Assembly (NCBI GenBank): GCA_023213315.1
Contig: JAKCPI010001754.1
Location: 1-64,000, forward strand
Source of the DNA: Euborellia annulipes
Taxonomy: Eukaryota > Arthropoda > Insecta > Dermaptera > Anisolabididae
Direction: 5' to 3'
DNA length: 64,000 nucleotides
The notes below the pieces were generated by a model. The model was given only the letters and a program-made list of their open reading frames with translations, did not search any database and had not been told where the DNA came from. Positions 34,398-44,867 of this stretch are shown here, piece by piece (within the stretch, counting starts at the first letter, position 1; every line of letters starts with the position of its first letter). The position numbers and the translations under genes were made by a program.

Positions 34398-34450
34398 ACA
34401 ATGTCGATGTTTCGGTCGATTCCTCCGACCTTCATCAGGACATGTGTTTT
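34398..34450 (-). ncRNA. Hammerhead ribozyme-like motif with stems I and II intact
   Basis: Minus strand: CTGATGA (34438-34432), stem II GGTCG (34430-34426) with CGACC (34418-34414), GAAACATC (34413-34406; triplet AUC). Stem I AUGUC/GACAU is five perfect pairs (34443-34439 with 34405-34401). The ACGU of stem III is changed to ACAU. Confidence 0.6.
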
Positions 34451-34587
34451 GTTTGCCTTGAGCTTAGAGATGCGCTTTTGACAGCTCCTGACATAGGTGC
34501 GAACATTCGTTAGTTGACCTGACTTCTGGTTCAAGAATGATCATCATTCAGCCAAAAGCACCTCTTAGCTCGAGGCAAATAAAACAC

Positions 34588-34632
34588 CTGTCATGATGAA
34601 GGTCGGAAGAATCGGCTGAAACGTCGATATTG
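34588..34632 (+). ncRNA. Hammerhead-like motif, one core base changed
   Basis: ATGATGA at 34593-34599 (first C of the core is A). Stem II GGTCG/CGGCT pairs using G.U, then GAAACGTC at 34618-34625. This is the inverted partner of 34398-34450. Confidence 0.5.
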
Positions 34633-35078
34633 TTGTTCAATAAAGCAAAAAAAATTATTTTTTTACTTTGGTTTGGGTAGCTTTATATCTTCATTATAAA
34701 TTATAGCAACATTCAGCCAATATTCCTAGCAATATATTTATTTTAATTTTTTTACCCTAAAGAATGTCTATAGTGGGTCTAAAACTAATATGGAGATACA
34801 AGTGGGAAAGCCCGCCTTCGCCCCCTGGACCCCCTTGCTCGCCTTTTTAAATTTCCCTCTCTGACTTAAAGTATTTAAATTTCCTTCACTAACTCCACTT
34901 CCCCTGTCTCTGGCCAATCAGCGAGAGAGAGTGGTAAACAGGAACAAAAAACGCAAGTCAGTGGCTAGCGGTTTATATTATATATCATGATATAATTTTT
35001 ATATGGGGCCCGCGGAGTTATGGTGCATTTTCAAAGTTGCCCGCAAGATCATTTGGGTTGGTCACCCCTGGAATAGAG

Positions 35079-35875
35079 AAACTACAAAAAATTCAAATTT
35101 TTTAATTAACGATGTTTTGTGAGCGAAAGTGGAAAAAGATACAAAATTGAATGAATAGTTGAGACAAAAAATTGTGCTCTACTAATCTACAATTTGCTTT
35201 TCATAGTTCAGAGAAAAATTATAGATCCATTGTATATAAAAAAAAATTGATTTGATGATAAAATGATGATTAGAAAAAAAAAATATAAATGATTAGATAA
35301 GAAGAAAAAAATTTACTTATATAATAAAGTAAATGATTAAAATTTAGATAGGATTGTATTTTAATAATATGCATTTTTAATTATGCAGATATGTATACCA
35401 ATAAATGATATACAAATAATAATAAAAAATTTCAAATTCCGGAATTTCTTTCCCAAAACAAATTAACTACAACAGTCATGAAGAAAAAAAAACCCACATA
35501 AAAACTTAATATAAGTTACTGTTTAATGGAATTTTAAAAATAAAAATATATAGGCAAGTTAGAGTTGGTAGAGTCATCTCCCTTCAGCAAAGGATTATGA
35601 AATACTAAACAAAATAATTTGTGATGGGACATGGGATTTCTGACGACGTGTCAAGAAAAAGATGAATTAACAATTTATTTATCAGTACTTTTAGCTGATG
35701 CAAAAAGATGATTTTAATAAATGTCAAATAAAGAAGCCTGGTAATTTTAAATGAAAAATTAATTAATATTGAAGAATAATATTAACTGAAATAAATAAAG
35801 CTAAATATTTTTCGATTTGAATAAGATAATAGTATTCAAAATACCTCGATTCGGACTTTAACTGAGTCATAGATA
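35079..35875. other. Non-coding, nothing recognised
   Basis: AT-rich intron sequence between the hAT element and the tRNA-like palindrome. Confidence 0.4.
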
Positions 35876-35876
35876 T

Positions 35877-36092
35877 ATTTAACAAGACATGTGAGTGTTT
35901 TTTATTGATGAGGCCAAACATCCCATGGCCCCGGGAATCGAACCCAGGATCTCCGCCTTTCCGGGGCATAGCGGCCTGGTGCAATGGATAGCACGCCTAT
36001 GCCCCGGAAAGGCGGAGATCCTGGGTTCGATTCCCGGGGGCCATGGGATGTTTGGCCTCATCAATAAAAAACACTCACATGTCTTGTTAAAT
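35877..36092. repeat. Near-perfect 94-bp palindrome enclosing a tRNA-like sequence
   Basis: Arms 35877-35970 and 35998-36092 are inverted with a single-base length difference. The 27-nt loop is the 5' part of a tRNA-like sequence with an A-box (TGGTGCAATGG at 35977-35987). The right arm gives the B-box GGTTCGATTCC (36024-36034), so the tRNA-like sequence reads 35971-36045 on the plus strand. The left arm holds the inverted copy of its 3' half. The anticodon region would have an oversized loop, so a working tRNA is unlikely. Confidence 0.88.
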
Positions 36093-36334
36093 TAGAAATA
36101 AATAAAATCAACAAATGAACTAGCCTAATCAAAATACTCGTAATAAATACAAGTCAGGCAGCCTCCCTCGAAAAAACTATATATTCATTTTTGCAATAAA
36201 AAAATAGCGCTAAAACATTTTTGCGCTGCTCATGGGTTTAAAAGCAAGCAATTTGGGCATGTTTTATTATGATGCATGTACAAATCTATTTATATAATTC
36301 GCTAATGTCCGTCTGTCTGTCTTTCACGCTCACA

Positions 36335-36480
36335 AATCCTCAAGTTAAACCATTTGGATACCAAATGGCTTAAATAAGAATGCCTGGACCTCCTAATTGT
36401 ATCATATTAAATGAGTATCGTTAATGTCTTATATGGCCTGAGTTGCCAAGAAGTGTGAATGGGAAAAAAGTGTGTTAAAA
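36335..36480 (+). repeat. SINE2 fragment
   Basis: AAACCATTTGGATACCAAATGG and CTTATATGGCCTGAGTTGCC, then GTGTGAATGGGAAAAAAGTG, in the order seen in 45627-45850. Confidence 0.65.
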
Positions 36481-36484
36481 GAAA

Positions 36485-36800
36485 AGAAGAGGCGAGGGGG
36501 TCCAGGGGGGCATACCCGCCCTGTCTAGGCCTGAAGCTTCTCATAATTAAGAAAAAACGAGGATCCTCCGCAGGCGGACTCGAGGCAGGTGAAGGGGGAT
36601 CCAGGGGCAGGGGCGGATCTAGGGGGGGGCAGTGGGTGCATGTGCCTCGGGCGGCAGATATTAGGGGGCAGCAATTAAAGAAAGATTTACTAAAAAAAAG
36701 GTAAAATGATATGAATTTTGTACAGAAAATTTTAAGAAGGGGGGCGGCAAATTAAATTTTGCCCCCCCTTAAAAATTCTCGTAGTTCCGGCCAGCCAGGG
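36485..36800. repeat. GC-rich hairpin pieces and a G-run MITE fragment
   Basis: GAGGCGAGGGGGTCCAGGGG and CCTCCGCAGGCGGACTC belong to the GC mini-hairpin group. From about 36603, GGGGCGGATCTAGGGGGGGG and then GGGCGGCAGATATTAGGGGG look like a MITE with a C-run counterpart at 36760-36770. Confidence 0.5.
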
Positions 36801-37670
36801 GGACATAGCCCCCTTTTTTGAGCCTCACCTTTTGGGGATTTGGGATACCAGATTCAAAAAGTTGCCTTCCCCCTTTTGTTTTGAGCTGGATACGTCCATG
36901 ATACACAATATTTTGCAATGCAAGCTTCTCTACTCTCTAGCCTCCCCTTTTATAGGACCTATTGATATTTTACCACCCTTCGAAATAAATATTTAATCAG
37001 AGCAGTAAGAATAAACTCAAGGCAATATGGTGTAAGAACACAGGGTAAAAGAAAATAAAAGAATAGCAAGGTGAGGAATGGCTCAAACCCAGAGTACGCC
37101 CTAAATGTAAGCCTATATAGAGAGTATTTCAAAGTACTATAGAGTCATCTACAATATCAATAATTAGAGAATATTTAAAAACAAATCATTTCTAAGACTA
37201 TACTTATGGATCCTGCAATTTCACTCTAACAATTTCAAACAGAAAATGATTCTTTCATCAGAATTTTTAAAAATGACTAAACATATTTGTTTATCAATTC
37301 AAGAAGAAACATATAATATTCGAGAAATAATTAAAGGAAATATTTTCAGAATATATTCAAGGGTTATCCAAAGACGAGTAAGGCCATTGAATGACCAAGA
37401 ATAAATAAAACAGTAGCCCAATTAGTCTACTTTTCGTGACTGTAAATACAAAGGTCATAGATAAAAGTTAATTGCTAATAGAATTTGTTTTAAATTGGAT
37501 ATAGGGCTATTAGCCCTACACAAAAGTATCTAATTTATAGTCTTTCCATATTCACTATGGAAGAAATCGTTACTTCAACAATTAATAATTACAGAAAGCT
37601 ACAAGAATATTAGACGAATTAGGGGTCTAGTTGAGAAAACTAGACAGTCTCGAACAGTATTTGCCTTTGG
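36801..37670. other. Non-coding, nothing recognised
   Basis: AT-rich with no exon or family repeat that I can support. Confidence 0.4.
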
Positions 37671-37672
37671 GC

Positions 37673-37745
37673 AAGGACGGATAGAAGGGGGAAGGGGGTA
37701 AAGGGGGTAATTACCCCCCTGAGATTTGAAAAAAATACTTTTTTT
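37673..37745 (-). repeat. Fragment of the CAAGGGCGG MITE family
   Basis: CAAGGACGGATAGAAGGGGG followed by GGTAATTACCCCCCTGAGAT, the right end of the 13775-14038 element read inverted. Confidence 0.6.
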
Positions 37746-37970
37746 TTTAAAGTGAAACTTTATTTTGATCGTCACAAATTTTTTCGTTTCTCTATCAGCA
37801 TGTCGCGTTACAAGCCGTGACGTCAAGGGCCGTGACGCTACAAGTTAGGACGTCACAAGCCGAGACAACAAAAATAAGAAAGTTGAAATTTCATATATAT
37901 GACGAATTATAAAAAAATAATTGTGAAATTTAATTATTGAATTTTAAAATGATAAAATATAATTTTTAAA

Positions 37971-38677
37971 AAAATCTGGTGTGACTGGCGCACAGCACAC
38001 AACTTTCTCTTACCTTCGGTAATCGAAAGTTGTGTACTGTGCTTGTCACACCAGATTTTTTGTGTCTACATATATTTAGTTCCCGACAGTACGGAACATA
38101 TGAATTCAGATGTAAAATTTATAAGTATGAGAAAATATTTATATTTTGTTACTATGGCAACCATTTCTCCTATCTTCCCTATGAAATACAAGAGTAAAGT
38201 GGTCTTCAGAAGATTTCAATTGCAAAATGAGAATATACATTTTAAAGAGCATCTGAAAAATAATTGATTTTTGAATTTTAAAAAAAATCGTTGGAGCAAA
38301 TTTTGAGAAAATCGAAAAAAACTGAAAAAGTGCATCAGTAAAGTACTAGTAATCTTTGGCCGATTTTGATTAAAAGCTTATTTTTCCGGTCCCGGGGGGT
38401 GTTTAACTTAAATATAAAATTTCAACCTCATAGCTCAATTCCTTCATGCTTAAAATTGAACACACACACACACACCCACACACCCACACACACACCCACA
38501 CACCCACACACCCACACACCCACACACAGACAGACCATGTCGCGAAAACCACTTTTTTGGATTCAGGGGACCTCAAAACGTGAAGATCCATCAAAATCTC
38601 GACATCGAATTTTTGACATGAATCCAATACTTTCTCTCTCTATATATATTACATATATACATAGGTAAGAGAAAGTA
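37971..38677 (+). mobile_element. R1-family element, full length
   Basis: 5' hairpin at 37973-38058, the CAGTAAAGTACTAGTA block at about 38335, a long (CACACC)n microsatellite at 38459-38527, and the 3' hairpin TACTTTCTC...GAGAAAGTA ending at 38677. A shared ATAATTT(TT)AAAA on both sides hints at a target duplication of about 12 bp. Confidence 0.88.
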
Positions 38678-38894
38678 ATAATTTAAAATGATTCAAATAC
38701 TAAATAAATATTTTTCTCAATCTTTAACATGCCTCTATTGATTTCCCATTATCATTCCCATTTTCCAATTATTAAGTTAAGATTAAAAACGCGATTTTAA
38801 TACCCTTAATTGAATAATTTTCTGAAAATTTTCAGTTAAGCGCATACGATCCGAAAAAGTTTCACTTGCATCGTGGTTTCATAAAACCACACAA

Positions 38895-39090
38895 TGTTTT
38901 TTTTTTTTAAATGTATTTTTAATGTAAAATTTTAAAAATTACTACTTAAAAATTTGATTTGTATTTATATTCTGGCAAACAAGTACAGAATGCGCCTTTA
39001 AATTACCGAATTTAAGAAAAAAATGTGTGCTGTACGACCAGTCACTCCAGATTACCCCCCCCCGAGAAACACCTCTGGATCCGCCACTGC
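38895..39090 (-). repeat. Fragment of the CAAGGGCGG MITE family
   Basis: Contains TTTGATTTGTATTTATATTC, GAATGCGCCTTTAAATTACC and ACCTCTGGATCCGCCACTG. The end reads CAGTGGCGGATCCAG rather than CAAGGGCGG. Confidence 0.65.
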
Positions 39091-39143
39091 CTCTGGGGGG
39101 AGAAAGAAAGGGGAGGGTGAGTGGAGAAGAAAAGGGGTTTTGT

Positions 39144-39697
39144 TAGGGCTGGACGGTAATGGATTTTCATTACCGACCTCGATAATGAAAAAAAAACCGG
39201 TTTTTCTCGAAAGTCGGTAAAAATTTTTTACCGCCCGCGGAACCAAAGTTTGCCGCCGCGCGGAACATTTTTTTTGCGGAACCAAAATTTTTCCCAGGGC
39301 CGAAAAAAATATTTTACCTTTTTTTTAGAGAGCCAATTTTTTGCCGAAACATTTTTTTTCCCCACGGAACCAAAATTTTTTCCCGGCCGGGGAAATATTT
39401 GCCGAAACATTTTTTTCCCCCGTGGGACCAAAAAATTTTTCCTCGGCCGGAAAAATATTTTACCTTTTTTTTAGAGAACCAATTTTTTGCCGAAACATTT
39501 TTTTTCCCGCCGCGGAACCAAAATTTTTCCTCGTTTTTTTTTCTCGCAGGACCAAAATTTTTTGCCGACCGAAAAAATAGGTTTTTACCGACTTTCGAAA
39601 AAAACCGGTTTTTATCGAATTAGAGGTTCGTTACCGCGTTTTCGGTAAAAGATTTTTACCGGTTTTTACCGGTAAACCGGTTTACCGTCCAGCCCTA
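39144..39697. mobile_element. hAT-type element with internal 60-130 bp repeats
   Basis: Ends TAGGGCTGGACGGTAA / TTACCGTCCAGCCCTA. GGTTTTGT is duplicated at 39136-39143 and 39698-39705. The interior repeats GCCGAAACATTTTTTT, CGCGGAACCAAAATTTTT and a TTTTACCTTTTTTTTAGAGA block several times. Multiple open frames here follow from these repeats and are not genes. Confidence 0.9.
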
Positions 39698-40003
39698 GGT
39701 TTTGTATTTGGCATCATGCCTTCGACGTTAATAATATATATTTTAAAAGAAGAGACAATTAAGTTTTGAAGAGCAAAAAAGACTAGTTTTTCTCTTTCAC
39801 GAGGAGGGTTTCATCCCTCAATCACTTCCCCCTGCGACATTGATTGGTAGATTAAAATATTCTAACTATAGGTAGAGCTTTGTTTGAAAAAGATAAAAAA
39901 TTTTTATTCAACGCTCAAATATATTGTTCATTAGCCAGTCAATATATCGTTTTAAGATCGCAAATTTGCTAGATAAGTTTGTGTTTATGAATATGCGAAA
40001 GTG

Positions 40004-40130
40004 CGCCCCCTTGACTCGAACCAGGACGTCCATGCTTTCGCGACGGGCTGAGTACCTTTATCCTAGATCGACCTAGGAAAGAGAAAGCCTAGAGGTTCTG
40101 GTTCGAGACCAGGAGAGTGCAATTTTGCCC
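40004..40130. repeat. Inverted pair of tRNA-like 3' halves
   Basis: TTGACTCGAACCAGGACG on the left and GGTTCTGGTTCGAGACCAGG on the right are inverted B-box-type sequences. They lie either side of a centre with GATCGACCTAGG. It recalls the palindromes at 35877 and 61893 but is more diverged. Confidence 0.5.
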
Positions 40131-40139
40131 AAACCCAAA

Positions 40140-41410
40140 TAATCTCAATAATTTGTTATCTTAGAAAATATTCTGGACTAAAAATTTTGTCTAATTTATT
40201 TATTGTAAAAAAATTATAAGTTCTAATTGATTGAGTGTTCATCAATTTATATAAACTATTGTGATCTGAATATTATTAATAAGATTAATATACAAATAAA
40301 TAAAGTATATCAAAACAAATATGATAAAATAGATTTTATCTAATTATTTATTTTGATTTTCATATTTGTAGCCTAGATATTGAATAATTTACGTAAATAA
40401 TGTATCATTCCTTTAAAGCTATCTCTCTTCTAGAACGTCAATAGCGCAAAAGGTAATGGACTCTCTGTACCTTGCACTAAATGGCAAAATCCATTTATAG
40501 GATAGATGTGTTTGTGTTCTATTAAATTTTTAAAATAGATTTTTGATTAAAATCTTTGATTTATTAAATTATTTCAAAGAAATGAGGTATACGGATATTT
40601 CAAATTGACGTATATAGACTATTTCTTTATTATTTGTTTTAGATATTCATTTAGAAAATATCCTTGCTTCAAAAAAAAAAAAAAAACGTCAGAGATAAAA
40701 AAATGAAATCATCTTTTAAATAATATAATTACCAAAGAGAAGATAAATAGCGAATATTATTATTAGAATTGAATGAAAAATAACTGGAGAAAATTGAAAC
40801 TTTTAGCTGGAAAACCACCGCCCCAGGCTATAAATGATTTAAGATCAAATTTTCTCTCTCAGGATCAAAATTATATTAAAAAAAATTTTATAAAACAATC
40901 GGTGTTTTGCTCCCCAACCTCCCTTTAAAAAAATAATCGTTCCTCCTCAAGTTAATTTAATATTTGTGAATGGATGTAAGAACAAAGTTATTTTTATCAT
41001 CCCGTAAAACTAATTAAATTTTCCTTAAATAATTAACTAAGTAGGTCGGGCCTTTCTTTCTATTCATTGATTGAACTATAAAATAAGTTTATGTCTCTAT
41101 TTTCAAAAGTTTTCGGTCTTTGTTTTTGTCTATCTACATGAATTCAAAAGGGTTTTTAGCTTTAAGGTTGTTACCAAGTTTTACTATTTGGTAAAAGGAA
41201 TTTAAAAATTGCATTATATATCAAAAGAGTTCAAATTGTTTTCCCTAAGTTTTTATAAATTTAATTTGGCTTGTCCATCTTTCTGATAAGAAAGATTTTA
41301 GACAATAATCAATTTGCACTTGATTGTATTTTAATTATTTTTGTCCATTCCATGAAGATTAGTTTAAACTAGAGAAGAAAATATTACTATTTAAGTAAAT
41401 AAAATCGTTG
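40140..41410. other. MCTP intron, nothing recognised
   Basis: AT-rich sequence up to the C2A exon. No repeat of the families seen elsewhere. Confidence 0.45.
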
Positions 41411-41416
41411 AAGTAC

Positions 41417-41581
41417 CTGATCTTTGTCTTCCTGTGACCTAGGCCAGAGTGTTGTCGTCAGATGTATTTCGCCTAAGTATTCTGCAGGCTTGGCAGGATC
41501 TCGAAGAGCCAACGTGATCTCTGTGGGTTTGCTCAACTCTAATTTGGTCAGATCTAGGAACGCTGAACCCATGAAATCATC
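41417..41581 (-). CDS. Mctp: MCTP exon: C-terminal half of the first C2 domain
   Basis: 55 codons, phase 0 at both ends: acceptor TTTTTTGCAG before 41581 and donor CAG^GTACTT after 41417. It encodes DDFMGSAFLDLTKLELSKPT, EITLALRDPAKPAEYLGEIH and LTTTLWPRSQEDKDQ. The DDFMGSAFLDL segment directly follows the DYDWGLQ end of the upstream exon. Together they form the third calcium-binding loop and last beta strands of C2A, one of the most conserved stretches of MCTP proteins. The next recognised coding exon downstream is 26.8 kb away at 14615. Confidence 0.95.
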
Positions 41582-42578
41582 CTGCAAAAAACAAAGAAAT
41601 TGTAAATTAGCAGAAAATTAGAAAAATTTTTTATTCATAGGGCCTAGTTTGAATTATTTTTGTTTTTTCCATTTATAAATATATAATGTAATTAATAATA
41701 TCAAAAAGGTTAGCTATATATTATATTTATTCAAATGATTATGAAATTATATTGGAGAAGATTAGAGACTAAGGGGAAAGATTTTTCACCCTCATCCCCA
41801 AAGAATAGCTTAGCCTCCCAAAGTGAATATATTAATTAAAATTGATGCTAATGGAATCACAATAAATTTTAACTCAAACGACTGCACTTTTATTTTTTAG
41901 TAAGAGTATTAAAAAACATTAATATCTTTGTGCATTATAGGGGATGGGGCATTAACCCCCCTGGTTTATGCCTTCATACCTCCACCCCCCTCCCCTTTAA
42001 GGAAATGCGAGCCTCCACAAAATCACTCTCAAAATAATTTGAATACATTTATAAATAATTTTTTTTTTTTTTAATTTTAATTTGAAATTATTTTATTACT
42101 TTTTTTTTAATTTTTTAAAATCCACCCCTGTGTAAGGAAGAGGGAGGGATAGTATATTAAGGGAATTTGATTAAGAAAAATATAGGCCATGTGAATGTGT
42201 GTGTGAGTGTGAATGAGAAAAAAAAGGTGTTTAAAAAAAAAAGATAAAAAATAAAAAACTAATTTTTTTCAATGACACCTACACTCCCCCTCCCCCTTTC
42301 AACAGTTTATATTCTCCCTCTGCCCTTAGTGAAATACAAAATATTTAATTTCATATTCAAAAGAATCGTTTTTCGCAGTCAAATTATTTGTTTCTATCAT
42401 TTTGTTTTCAACGATAAAATGAATAATAATTACCTTTAATAAAACACTCAGGAGGGTGTGCTGGTTGACTGCGAGGTCAGGGTGGGTTACACTATATTAA
42501 TTATTCACTTTAAACACAATAAAAAAAAAAAAAAAACAGAGCAGGTCCGCGCCTGCCTGCCGGCAACGCACTCGACTC

Positions 42579-42612
42579 GACTGAATGAGAAACTTGTCTC
42601 TCTCTTTTTATA
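42579..42612 (-). promoter_or_regulatory. Candidate TATA + Inr core promoter inside the MCTP gene
   Basis: The minus strand has TATAAAAA at 42612-42605 and TCAGTC at 42584-42579. The A of the initiator is at 42582, placing the T of TATA at -30. TCAGTC fits TCAKTY, and the following ~40 bases are GC-rich. A minus-strand TTATTAAAG^GTAATT donor near 42435 could end a short leader exon of about 150 bases spliced to 41581. Translation would then have to start within C2A (ATG in DDFMG), unless another exon intervenes. Confidence 0.45.
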
Positions 42613-43026
42613 GGAATAAAATAGATGAAAATAACAATTCCCTTTTTATTAAAAGTAAAAAAATACCTTTTACTCTAATCTAACTATATTTAGAGCCGGA
42701 AAAGAATGTCAACAAGTGATTTGGAATATTCCAAGGCCTTTCTTAAATAATCAACCCTTCATCCCCTAAGCAAAATAATAATCAACTCTATTTTTTGAAT
42801 GTTTTCTATTTATTTGTCTTCGATTTAGTTAAAATAAATTTAAAAAACATTTTTTCCAATTTTTCAACCCGTTATCCAATCCTAATAAATAAAATAATTA
42901 ACAATGCTATCGCCTTCGGCGAGCTTCGCGTCTAGTCAAAAAAAAATTAAAACCCTGAAAAACTTCCCTGAATCGGCCTTTGGGTTTTACACATAGTATA
43001 ATTTTCTAGAATGAGTCTTACTTTAG

Positions 43027-43180
43027 GCCAGTGGTTTCCAAACTTTATGTTGTAACGCCTCCTTTAAAAATATTTAATCGTATGACGCCACCCCCCTACA
43101 CATTTAATAAAATAATACAAAAACAAAAATTTTTAATACTAAAAAATATAAATTTATACAATATATTATAAAAATATTTT
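43027..43180. repeat. Left end of a hAT-type element
   Basis: CAGTGGTTTCCAAACTTTAT with AACGCCTCC and ATGACGCCACCCCCC just inside. This is the usual look of small hAT elements, but no right end can be found. Confidence 0.5.
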
Positions 43181-43788
43181 TACTTTCTCTTACCTCTATA
43201 TATATGTTAATATATAGAGCGAGAAAGTATTGGATTCATGTCAAAAATTCGATGTCGAAATTTTGATGGATATACACGTTTTGAGGTCCCCTGAATCCAA
43301 AAAAGTGGTTTTCGCGACATGGTGTCTGTCTATGTGTCTGTCGGTCTGGGTTAAATTTAAAGCATGAAGGAATTGAGCTAGGAGGTTGAAATTTTATATT
43401 TAAGTTAGGCACCCAACTGAGGCGTGAAAATAAGCTTTTAATCAAAATCGGCCAAAGAGTACTAGTACTTTACTGATGTACTTTTTCAGTTTTTTTTTTT
43501 TTCGATTTTCTCAAAATTTGCTCCGATTTTTTTTAAATTCATAAATCAATTATTTTGTAGATTCTCTTTAAAATGTATATTCTCATTTTGCCATTGAAAT
43601 CTTCTGAAGACCACTTTACTCTTGTACTCAATAGAAAAGATAGGAGAAATGGTTGCCATGGTAACAAAATATAAATATTTTCCCACACTTATAATTTTTA
43701 CATCTTGAAAATAGAATGTACCGTACTGTCGGAAACTAAATATATCTCTACACAAAAAATCTCGTGCGACCAGTCACACCAGATTTTT
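43178..43788 (-). mobile_element. R1-family element, nearly full length
   Basis: The left end is TTACTTTCTCTTACCTCTAT and the GAGAAAGTATTGGATTC hairpin partner is at about 43222. The body is typical. The right hairpin has lost much of one arm, since only CTCGTGCGACCAGTCACACC and AGATT remain. Confidence 0.8.
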
Positions 43789-43953
43789 TTTATTTATTCA
43801 TATTTATTATTTTAATTAAAAACTCCGTCCCAGAATCTTCTAAATTATTTTATTATTTTATTTATAAAACTAGCAATCATTTGAAAAATGAAAATATAAA
43901 ATTTCTAGTCATAGCTCCTTTCGCTCTTGAGATATTTTGTTCACAGACAGACA

Positions 43954-44198
43954 CCCGAGCAAAATTGATTAAAAATGATCGAGGGATCTACACGCCCGCA
44001 GCAGGTCTGCAGAGTGAACTTTTAGGGACACATAGGGATATACACGCCCACACCAGGGACACACACAGTAGATCGAAAGTGACCAGAAGAAAAATGTGTG
44101 TTCCTGGTGCGGGTGTGTATATCCATGTGTGTCCCTCAATGTTCACTATGCAGACCTGCTGCGGGTGTGTGGATCATATTTAATCATTTTTATTCGGG
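43954..44198. mobile_element. Foldback element F1, copy 2 (centre inverted relative to copy 1)
   Basis: Ends CCCGAGCAAAATTGATT and AATCATTTTTATTCGGG lie within an R1 copy. Arms carry ACGCCCGCAGCAGGTCTGCA and its complement, and the centre reads ATCGAAAGTGACCAGAAG. That is the reverse complement of the centre in 22650-22843. Confidence 0.85.
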
Positions 44199-44309
44199 CA
44201 CACAGACAGACCATATTGTGAAAACCACTCGAACGGGACCTCAAAAGTGAAGATCCATCAAAATCTGGACATCGAATTTTTGACATGAATCAAATACTTT
44301 CTGTCTATA

Positions 44310-44702
44310 CAGGGGCGCCGGAACGAATTTGAATCAGGGGGGCAAAAATTTTTTTTTTAGAAAATAATTTAATATGTTCAAATAGTATAAAACAAAAACA
44401 AATCTACTATAAAGCTTCAAAAATTTTAAATAAAATCACAATTTTAATAAAATTAAAATTTTAAAAATTTGCTAGTGATTTTATCAAAAATTTTTGGAAA
44501 AAATTTGTAAAAAAATGAATTTCTTACTCTTTTAATTTTTTTAATTTAGAAGATTTTATTTTTCAAAAGTAAAAATATATCATTTTTAAAAATAAATGAA
44601 ATAAAAGAAGAAATTTTGCCTCCCTCTGCCCCCCCTGTAGGACGCCAGGGGGGGGGGGGGGCAATGTACCCTTGCCCCCCCTCCCCAGTTCCGGCGCCTA
44701 TG
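44310..44702. mobile_element. G-run hAT-type MITE with 8-bp target duplication
   Basis: Ends CAGGGGCGCCGGAAC and GTTCCGGCGCCTATG. TGTCTATA is duplicated at 44302-44309 and 44703-44710 within R1 sequence. It has an AT-rich interior with a G/C block at 44630-44690. Confidence 0.88.
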
Positions 44703-44867
44703 TGTCTATATATTAACATATAAAGGTAAGAGAAAGTAAAAACCCATAAGAATGATATCATAGTTAAATTTCAGTAAAAATGTAGATAGGAGGTATTGTC
44801 AGATCACGGTCGATATTTCTTTTAAGGCCATAATCTCATACAACCTATTTAAAAAATTTTATATTAC

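Larger units (their letters stand above)
34272..35070. mobile_element. hAT-type element, perfect ends and target duplication, carrying a foldback
   Basis: Terminal repeats CAGGGGTGACCAACCC and GGGTTGGTCACCCCTG are exact. GAATAGAG is duplicated at 34264-34271 and 35071-35078. The interior is not coding. It includes a complete hammerhead-type foldback (about 34357-34672) and a GC mini-hairpin fragment (CCCCCTGGACCCCC, about 34820). Perfect ends imply recent movement. Confidence 0.92.
43890..44738 (+). mobile_element. R1-family element broken by two insertions
   Basis: R1 sequence CTCTTGAGATATTTTGTTCA runs to about 43953, resumes at 44199 (CACACAGACAGACC) to 44309, and resumes again at 44703 with TGTCTATATATTAACATATA and GGTAAGAGAAAGTA at about 44725-44738. 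The inserts are the foldback at 43954-44198 and the hAT-type element at 44310-44702. Confidence 0.8.

Noticed and set aside
35971..36045. Functional tRNA gene
   Set aside because: A and B boxes are present, but the anticodon loop would be too large and the acceptor stem does not close well.
35895..36095. Palindromic open frames on both strands (PGIEPRISAFPGH)
   Set aside because: They are readings of the tRNA-like palindrome and mirror each other across its centre.
39023..39623. Cluster of short frames rich in F, N, P and K
   Set aside because: They are by-products of the internal repeats of a hAT-type element with clear ends and target duplication.
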